Assembly (NCBI GenBank): GCA_022494885.1
Contig: JAGVSM010004930.1
Span: 124,001 to 188,000 of the forward strand
Length of the DNA stretch: 64,000 nt
Direction: 5' to 3'
Source: Micrasema longulum
Taxonomy: Eukaryota > Arthropoda > Insecta > Trichoptera > Brachycentridae
Notes under the pieces: model-generated
Database searches by the model: none
What the model saw: only the letters and a program-made list of their open reading frames with translations
Told to the model about the DNA's origin: nothing
In this document: in pieces, positions 56,735 to 64,000 of the stretch
Numbering within the stretch: the stretch's first letter is position 1
Layout of the letters: each line of letters begins with the position of its first letter
Made by a program: the position numbers and the translations under genes

Positions 56735-56800
56735 TGAGTTGCCTGCGCAGATTCGAGCTGTCCGAGATGAACGCCCGGCCGCGTGATGAGCCCCGAGCGC
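56735..56800 (+). mobile_element. Short R1-like LINE remnant beside an exon
   Basis: One frame reads SCLRRFELSEMNARPRDEP, parallel to SYLHRFKLSEIDSCPCDDK in copy 3. It ends about 20 nt from the acceptor of the exon at 56,512-56,717. Confidence 0.4.
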
Positions 56801-56979
56801 CCGCTGTAGGTGAAGTAAACTCGTCCATTATATGTATATATTTTGTTTTTGTTTTTTTTTAAAGAAATATTTGCGTTCTTATGATTTACCCAAATATTTA
56901 ATTTTGAGGGCCATTTTCAACGAGTTGTAAATAACTCACTATTAGAAAATGGGAATCATGTTGAGGTAGAGTTGAGGTA

Positions 56980-57055
56980 GAGTAGGATTAGAACCACGGA
57001 TCTTTGGTCCGTGAGTCCGAGACACCAGCCACAGGACCACAACCCGATTCTATAC
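56980..57055 (-). mobile_element. tRNA-like fragment
   Basis: AGGATTAGAACCACGGATCT and TTGGTCCGTGAGTCCGAGAC, an inverted tRNA-like head with a decayed B-box. A similar one is at 34,440-34,520 (GGGTTAGAACCTCGGACTTT). Confidence 0.4.
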
Positions 57056-57249
57056 TGGAACTTATTTTGACACGGGGGATATGTCCTGTAACCACAGTTG
57101 CAGTACCGTGCAAAATATATATATGTTTAAAAAAGAATACTCCTTGATAGGTATCTTTGTATTTCAAATAAAATTAATTTATTGTACCCTTTTTTTAAAT
57201 TTAACATGATATCAAAATACTTTCAAAAATCGTAACAAAGATTATTCGC

Positions 57250-57285
57250 TATCACTATCACTATCACTATGACTGTCACTATCAT
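57250..57285. repeat. Hexamer tandem repeat (TATCAC)n, imperfect
   Basis: About six copies with two variants. Confidence 0.85.
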
Positions 57286-57574
57286 ATATTTTATTATACG
57301 CCAAGTAAGTAAAGTAGCGATGCAGGGCATTACAATAACGACAAGTATAATAATAGGCATTACTATTACTATTACGCATTGTTAATTTTTTTATTTATTT
57401 ATTTTTTGAGTCGAGAAATCTTTTTTCCTCGTTCTTAATGTGGAAAACATCTGGGTTAATTCAACATAAAGAAACAATTTAGTAAAAAAAAAAAGCAAAA
57501 AACGCAAAGACTTGAGACTTAATACAAAAATTTGACCATTTTGTCAATATGTTCACTTCACCCGCGTAGTTAGG

Positions 57575-57765
57575 TAATACAATGAAAGCAGGACACCGAA
57601 TGCAGAACACTCTTCGAGTGGATCGGAAGGACTGTTGCCAAAAGACAACAGTCCCCCTTCTTCCGGCGAGTTTTCTGTGATTTCTTCGTCATTTGAGAAA
57701 ATGCGGAGACCTTCCTAAAACAGGCCACGGCCGAAACATCCCACCCAATCCTTACATATATCCTT
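57575..57765 (+). mobile_element. R1-like LINE 3' end, copy 2
   Basis: ATGCAGAACACTCTTCGAGT ... GCCACGGCCGAAACATCCCA ... CCCAATCCTTACATATA. It is followed at once by copy 3 in the same orientation. Confidence 0.65.
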
Positions 57766-57769
57766 ACAG

Positions 57770-58240
57770 GAGAATGCAGAATGCGGGATACGAGCTCACC
57801 CAGATGCTGACGGGTCGTGGTGGGTTCATGAGCTACCTGCATCGCTTCAAGCTCTCCGAGATCGACAGCTGCCCATGCGACGATAAAACTCCTCAAGATG
57901 TCCCTCACCCGTTGATGCATTGCCCTTTTTTCAGCTTTCAAACACAACAGCTGGAGGCGCGATGCAGAAGCTTGGGTGAACATATATGTGATATCCCATC
58001 GGTGATGGGTAATAAAGAACTCACACGAGAGGTAGTATCGTACATGGTCCATATAGTGCAGGCAATTGGTAAAATAAACCAAAGTAGGGAACAAAATGCC
58101 GAACACTTCTCTAGTGGAACAGAAGGCCTGTTGACTACCGTCAATAGGCCGGCTTCTCCTTAAAGAGTTTTAAGTGGTTCCCTCTCCACATGAGCAAATG
58201 CCGAGAAGTTCCTGATTGGCCCGCATTAGTATATCTTTCC
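57770..58240 (+). mobile_element. R1-like LINE C-terminus, copy 3
   Basis: NAGYELTQMLTGRGGFMSYL, HRFKLSEIDSCPCDDKTPQD and HPLMHCPFFSFQTQQLEARC. This is the longest and best-preserved copy. Confidence 0.75.
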
Positions 58241-58944
58241 TGATCTCAACAGTTTAGATAAATTTAAAGAAATTTGATTGCAGAAAAATCCCCTTTTTAA
58301 AATATAAACCTTGTATAGTATAAGCAAGGTGAATAAAAAATATATATCGTAAATCGCAATATAACAGGAGAGTTATTTTTCAGCCAATCTATGGCGTTCT
58401 AATGAAATTTTTGACTTTTTTGATAACAAATATTAATAAAAATATATTACAGTGTATACTCGTAGTTAAATTAAAACATATATTATTTATATTTGAAGCA
58501 CTAACTTTGTGGATATTCATTACAATAAACTACTTTGTTTTAACCACTTGTTTTTTCTACAGACCGGTTTCAAAGCTAAACAAGCTTCTTTATCGAGGTA
58601 TAAATAACTAATGAATTCTTTCCTATTTTATTTTAATAGTGATTGCTAAATATTAGATCAAACCTATGGAGCAAATAAGTCAAGTCTTCTTGTCATGTTG
58701 TTCATCTAAATATGGAAAGAGCGAGATAGGTGCAATCTTTTAAACTAGACAGGAGTGGACCAAAGAAAATATCGTTTATTTGTTTATTATTATGAATTAA
58801 TTTTAATTTCTAAGATTTAATATTTTATTTTTAACTCGTGTTGTCATTAACTTCATAGTTAATTGACATCGACCCTCTACAAAATGTTGCTAAAAGAAAA
58901 TTACATTGACCCTTTTAGATCCAAGTCGCAGATTTTATAGTTCC

Positions 58945-59529
58945 TGTAGCTCAATCACAAAAAAACTATCGACGTGCTAGTGAGCGACGTGATAACAATT
59001 TCTCACCATGGTTGTTTATCGTATTCGCGATCACAATGGAACATCCGTGAACACCTAATATTAAATGTTGAAACATTTACGTTCCGCGACGTATAATCCT
59101 GCTGCGCCATCACAATTTGAATTTCACCGGTGTAAATATGGAAAATATTTTAAAACTGCTATTTTTGTTTATTATTTATCATGCTATTTATTGCATTTAG
59201 CTGGCGGTTGACAAGCCAAATGTCAAGAAAATAAGTCGCCATAGTAATTGTAATTTAATTTTCACTTTTTTTTATTAGATACTCCTTGCTATTTTGCAAA
59301 TGCAATATATTGTATTATTTTTAGTAAACGCCGATTTTTTGCCGGTGCACTGTATTAATCTACGAGAAAAACAAAAAACAAACCGACACGAGCGTTGACT
59401 TAGAGATTACACACGCGTTGACCTATGACTGCGATAACTTAAGCATGTTCATTATTGTTCACTGCGATCGCTCAAATGCTTAGCATGTTTTTAAGCACGT
59501 CGATAGTTATATTTGTGATTGAGCTACTA
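58945..59529. mobile_element. MITE, second full-length copy
   Basis: Starts GTAGCTCAATCACAAAAAAA and ends TATTTGTGATTGAGCTAC, with the same interior as the 36.8-kb copy. Confidence 0.8.
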
Positions 59530-60094
59530 AACGGGCACGTGAAGCGTAAGATTGGTCATCTTACGAAGATACATGAAGACATACATGATGATGTAATAAA
59601 AACGATCAAGATACGCCGACATTGGTGTACCAACTGTTTTTTTAAGAGTCTTTCAATTTTTCATCCATCTATGGAGGTAAAAGTACTCGTACGAATGCTG
59701 TAGGCAAACTAGGAATGTCTTCAAAATAAGCTTTCGTTTGTTTTTCCTTCATGTATGAAGGGGAGTGAGAAGGTACTTAACCTATCCTAACTGAGGCAGG
59801 TGCGGGTGTTGTAAAGACCCACGAACTGAGGTTGAAGCTGCCGACATTATCAATGAAGAAACGACCCACTAAATTTTATTTGTTTAAAAAAACTGTGCCC
59901 ATTAACACGAAAACATGTCCGCCCACTTCGCGTCTGCCTTATTACCTATCTGCAGTAATAGTTAAGGTAGTTATGCTGGTGTGAATAGATATACATAATA
60001 TGGCGCAACACCTATGTGTATGTGTGTACCTAGGCTTGGATACATTTTCAAACGTTTTAATGTGATTTTTCTTGGAAATAAAAATAAAGTAAAG

Positions 60095-60830
60095 TACCAC
60101 AAACTCCGAATTCGGGCGAAGAAATTTGAGGTTTCTGGGTGCCAAAACATTCAATATGTTACCCGAACATTGCAAAACCATGACCCGGATTCCATTATTT
60201 ATTTTTTTTGTAAATGGTTACTAAGTTTAGGTAGAGAAAAATCGGAAAATTTGCTAAAAAACATTCTTAATATAATTAAATAATTAATTTTTTTTTAATA
60301 AATAAACTAGTAGCTAATCATGTTATTTAAATTTATTTCAACAGAGAGGGAAAACATTTTTGAGAAGGGAATATGGAAGTCTAGGCATTTACAGGGCTTA
60401 TGACCTGTCATTGGCTGGTTTAAGTGGCCACTTTACACACTGTGTAACATTCACCATTCTGCCTATGTTTGAACATCCACATTTCCTCAACTCTTCCATC
60501 TGTTGACTTTTGTGAAGTCCATATTCCATATTCCTTCTATATTCCCTTCTCAAAAATGTTTTCCCTCTCAGTTGAAATAAATTTGAATATGAATAACTTC
60601 CTAGGGAGGAAATCCAGCAAGTCTGCAAGCATTTAGACATACTCAAACATTGTTGAAGCATGTTATTGTTTTTTTGCATGAAAATGTCTGCCTTAAAACA
60701 GGTTGTGCCTAGTTAGGCAGACTAGACATAATCAAGAGAAATCTATTACCTAAAACATGTAGTAGATAAAGTAATTGTAATTTTTGTTAATAAATCGTAA
60801 CTATTATTGTTAATTATTATGAATTATTAT
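60095..60830 (+). mobile_element. LINE C-terminus and 3' UTR, same family as at 14.5 kb
   Basis: Reads FCKWLLSLGREKSENLLK, then the same 3' UTR blocks in order, with an extra segment (60,455-60,655) that is itself partly an inverted family fragment. It ends in TTATTATTT-type sequence. Confidence 0.75.
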
Positions 60831-61013
60831 TTCTATAATTATTTACATTATATACATGTTAAAACAATTTGTTCAATATGAAATATAATCTTCAGCAAAA
60901 TGTGTTCATTCTTTTTAATTCTGCATCACGATAATTCACGTGAATTGACATTATGTGTGTAAAAATATTTTTTTTAAAGTAACATGATATTTTTTTTAAT
61001 TAAAAAAAAGATT

Positions 61014-61375
61014 CTCCGTGTCCGGGTGGATAAATAATACAGTTATGTGATTAAAATAAAAATCATAAACCTGGAAAAGTGTTGGTAAGTGACTCGGTAA
61101 AAATCTGATGGTTATTCTTAGGTAAAAATCTTCAAAAGGGAAATCGACTGGAGATTATTCTGCCCCGTAGTGTAGTGGTAATCGCGTTCGCTTGCCACGC
61201 TTGTGGGTATCAAATATTAAGGTGGTTCTACACTGCAATATTTCTTTGTTTCTGGACGCGCATCTAAAGCGTAAAACTGATCACCTTACTTTCTCTGTAA
61301 CAAAAATGATCAAGATCCGCTGCAATTGGAGTAGGTACCAATAATACTAGCGCAGTGCCCTAAGCACCACAGGAA
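61014..61375 (+). mobile_element. tRNA-derived SINE, near full length
   Basis: 5' segment GTGTCCGGGTGGATAAATAA, A-box region CCGTAGTGTAGTGGTAATCG, decayed B-box, body TTCTGGACGCGCATCTAAAG and CGTAAAACTGATCACCTTAC, tail AGCGCAGTGCCCTAAGCACC. Confidence 0.65.
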
Positions 61376-61610
61376 AATTACGATAATGTTAGCTACGTTA
61401 AAAAAGAGCGATTTTGAATCTCAGATCACATTTGATATTATTCAGGATTCTTTGGGAAAAAACGGATTTTCTATTAAAACACTCGATCGCAGTTAAGTTT
61501 AGTAAAACACGACAACAGACAAGAGCAAACATAAAGTGAAGGTGGCTGCAATAAACCGACATGTCTCGGCTTTCTGGGTTAAAAGTTGGATAAAAATAGG
61601 CGATGTGCAG

Positions 61611-61653
61611 ATATATAGATATATAGATAGATAGATAGATTGATTGATTGACT
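61611..61653. repeat. GATA/GATT microsatellite
   Basis: ATATAGATAGATAGATAGAT followed by TGATTGATTGACTG. Confidence 0.9.
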
Positions 61654-61924
61654 GTATAGATTTCATGCAGTTTTAGTGCAAACATTACTCCTATTGCCAT
61701 GGCGGGACATTATATTATCTTCTGTCCTACTGACGTTTTGGTCGACCATAATATTTGTATCGGACGATAAACGATAGATAAATATGGCAAAGAACCGGTT
61801 TTTATTGCAAATTTAAACGACTTTTTCATTTTGGTGACATTTTATAAAATCACTCTTGCCCATATTTAAATGAAGAAAAGCTCTCTAGTAGTTTAGTTTA
61901 TTTCGAATGCATGATTATTTTTAA

Positions 61925-62165
61925 TAAGTGTCCAGGCGGATGAAGAATACAGATCTGTGTATGAAATAGAAATAGAATTGATCTACCTGGCTCGAGGTCT
62001 CGGGTTCGATTCCCGGGAACGTTGATATGAAATATTTATCTTTAAAAGTAGTTTTCCATTAAAATATTTCATTGTCCCTGGACTGGCAACTGAAGCGTGA
62101 GACTGATCAACTTACCGTCCTATAACAGATGATCGATATATACCACATTCGATTTAGCAATGCTG
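61925..62165 (+). mobile_element. tRNA-derived SINE
   Basis: 5' segment GTGTCCAGGCGGATGAAGAA, B-box GGTCTCGGGTTCGATTCCCG, body CATTGTCCCTGGACTGGCAA. The A-box region is deleted. Confidence 0.65.
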
Positions 62166-62992
62166 ACTCACCGGGTTTTAATCCATAAAAACCCTTCAAC
62201 GTCAAAAAACTGTTCTTTTTATAATAATAGTACATATTAAAATAGCGTATTTATATCTAACAGCAACTAAAAAAACTCTTTTAAAAAACAAAACAATTAA
62301 ATGTAAGTGAACTCTTTCAACTAGAATCTTTAAAGTTTATTTATAAATTAGCCACTGCTATAATTATTTTTTTTTATCAACCAAGAAAATTTAAACAAAC
62401 TAATCATATTACAAAAAAAAATCTTTAAGAATCATTTTGAAAAAAAAAACAGATACACAAGTGGAAACTTGATGTTACATGAATTGAAAGTACTAACATA
62501 CATATAAGCAAAGGATATTTAACAATACCACGATGTTTATTTATAATATTATTAATTTTAAAATAAAGCACAGAATTTCGGAAAAGAAAGCCAACATGAA
62601 CATAATCACAAAACAGGAAAAAAGGAAAAAATCAGATTCCCATTTAGAAAAAAGGCAGTCGGAAAATTCAATTTTTTAAAAGGCTGTTAAAAAGTATTAT
62701 GAAATGGGAAAAAATATTTATGAAGAAAAATAAATATAAAAATTCAAGCAGAAGGTTAAGAAATATGTGTTAAATAACGTACCTACATTGTTATTATTAG
62801 AGCACAAATACTATAAATAATATGTTTATTTCAAGATTCAAAAACAAAAAAAATAAGGGTGTTGTCCTTCCACTTTCCATTATGTTGTATCCCAACTCGG
62901 CACGGGGCTCTTGGCCTCGTAGAGTTAGGGATACGTTATCATTATTTTTTCTAATATACTCGTACATGTATTTCTATTTTTTAATAAAAAAC

Positions 62993-63033
62993 ATATTTTC
63001 CTTTTTCCTTTTTTCCTTTTTTCCTTTTTTTTT
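62993..63033. repeat. Pyrimidine-tract repeat (CCTTTTT)n
   Basis: Four to five copies of a 7-8 bp CCTTTTT(T) unit. Confidence 0.8.
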
Positions 63034-63117
63034 GCACCACAACAGGCCAGGAGGCCTAATTACAGTGGTGAATTACATCACAGAGCACCCAGGCTTGAGA
63101 AAAATCACATTTTAATT

Positions 63118-63200
63118 TTTGTGTTCTCACCGGGAATCGAACCCGGAACCTTCCGTGCGTGAATCAAGCGTCTTGACCACTACACCACGAAGGCCGCCGA
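63118..63200 (-). mobile_element. tRNA-Glu-like SINE head
   Basis: Reverse complement: GGCCTTCGTGGTGTAGTGGT, an anticodon loop containing TTC, and GGTTCCGGGTTCGATTCCCG. The acceptor stem does not pair, so it is not a functional tRNA. Confidence 0.6.
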
Positions 63201-63209
63201 ACATATTAT

Positions 63210-63375
63210 ATACAACATTCTAAAACGAGACAAGGACAGTGAAGACTAATAAACCAGGGGCTGAAATTATACAATAAACTACCAGACAAAACTAAACAAA
63301 AGACTCGGACAACCTTTACAAAATAGGTTAAAAATATTACCATCAACAATAGGATATGAATAAATAAAAAAGAGT
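63210..63375 (+). mobile_element. LINE C-terminal fragment, second copy
   Basis: Shares CAGGGGCTGAAATTATACAA and TAAACTACCAGACAAAACTA with 52.0 kb. Confidence 0.6.
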
Positions 63376-63623
63376 CGGTTCGTCAATTAAGGATTGATTT
63401 GCTTTTATTGTGGTACTAATCCTGCCTTAGTTTACTATTCAATTAGTCCAACGTCTTATTACTCTATATAAGCATATGGGTAGATGCAACATGAGTAATG
63501 CATTATTGTAATATTATTGACTTAATTACTGAAAAATCGTCTACAACTTGACAGAGGAGGTTGAAACTAAAAACCTACTTTTTTGTAATAAATGTACTAC
63601 GAGCTTTATGAACGCAGTTATAC

Positions 63624-63691
63624 CTGCAGCCGCAGCCGAGGACAGGTACAGGTGCCCGAGTGCCCAGCGGAACCGAGGCGTTCTCCGTGAT
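63624..63691 (-). CDS. Large unknown minus-strand gene, most upstream exon seen
   Basis: A 68-nt GC-rich exon between acceptor CTATAAACAG|A and donor CTGCAG|GTATAA. In the phase that joins to the next exon it encodes SRRTPRFRWALGHLYLSSAA plus two more Ala, entering after two bases and leaving with one base. The leaving base G plus GA of the next exon makes Gly. The exon stands out as a GC island in AT-rich DNA. Upstream exons must lie beyond the right edge. I do not recognise a domain. Membership of the same gene as the downstream exons is inferred from phase and composition, not from an alignment. Confidence 0.5.
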
Positions 63692-64000
63692 CTGTTTATA
63701 GAAAATATGAAGAACTTTATGTATTTAATACTGTCAAATTAATTCGTCCCTCGGCCGTAAAGACTCGTTTATTTCCATTTAAGTTTCATAGAAATCACTG
63801 ACACGTTTTCTACTCCGAATATTATACCGGTTCGCATTCGAACATACATATATCTACGTAGGTATATTTATATTAATAATATCAACAATGTAGGTTACAA
63901 CTTACAACTCCACAGAAAATGTTCGTATTTTGATGCAAATCAAACTTTTAGGCTATGACAACATCCATTTACGTACTCCGGTAAAAATTATCTTTCTTTT

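Larger units (their letters stand above)
56718..63623 (-). other. About 6.9-kb intron of the large gene
   Basis: Lies between exons at 56.5 and 63.6 kb. It is filled with R1-like and other LINE ends, a full-length MITE and SINEs. Between 58,620 and 58,940, and between 62,170 and 63,110, I see only AT-rich DNA. Confidence 0.5.

Noticed and set aside
63125..63197. Possible tRNA-Glu gene on the minus strand
   Set aside because: The anticodon loop and T-arm look right, but the 5' GGCCTTC has no partner at the 3' end. It is a SINE head.

Overview
The window is AT-rich eukaryotic DNA with spliced genes, dense decayed retrotransposons and DNA transposons, tRNA-derived SINEs and MITEs. The gene families and transposon mix (mariner DD34D, rosa-like DD41D, Tc1, R1-like and RTE-like LINEs) indicate an insect. 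I cannot fix the order from sequence alone. Short TAGGTACCTA-type runs and the repeat near 42.8 kb reminded me of Lepidoptera, but that is a weak impression.

Three transcription units are supported. (1) A RETREG/FAM134-like ER-phagy receptor gene runs on the minus strand. Exon 1 is at 11,636-11,820, exon 2 at 4,761-4,994 and exon 3 at 3,852-4,008; the rest lies beyond the left edge or was not found. Exon 2 carries an apparent 1-nt frameshift. (2) Head-to-head with it, on the plus strand, is a compact dicistronic locus encoding two mitochondrial micropeptides: a SMIM4/UQCC5 (sloth1) homologue at 12,526-12,741 and a C12orf73/BRAWNIN/UQCC6 (sloth2) homologue at 12,783-12,986. Both families act in complex III assembly. 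(3) A very long minus-strand gene of unknown function runs from beyond the right edge to about 17 kb. Its exons are at 63,624-63,691, 56,512-56,717, 25,758-25,931, a possible 25-nt microexon at 25,225-25,249, 22,210-24,627, 20,578-21,138, 18,820-20,014, 17,726-18,492, about 17,540-17,649 and about 17,1xx. All proposed junctions agree in splice phase. The visible product is about 1,850 residues, mostly disordered and rich in Ser, Lys, Glu and Arg.

Layout by region. 0-3.8 kb: AT-rich sequence with pogo-like fragments. 4-12 kb: RETREG gene, whose first intron holds a mariner, a LINE and a four-copy 39-bp motif. 12-13.4 kb: sloth1/sloth2 locus. 13-17 kb: intergenic repeats, including a LINE 3' end and a perfect 55-bp inverted repeat. 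17-26 kb: the exon cluster of the large gene. 26-56.5 kb: a roughly 30.6-kb intron holding an RTE remnant, a near-identical 2,571-bp tandem duplication, MITEs, a rosa-like transposon, a Tc1 relic, SINEs and several 7-bp tandem arrays. 56.7-63.6 kb: another repeat-filled intron.

The most interesting items are the conserved sloth dicistron sharing a divergent promoter region with an ER-phagy gene, the frameshift inside the reticulon-homology exon, the unrecognised giant gene, and hammerhead-ribozyme-like motifs in Penelope-like repeat copies.
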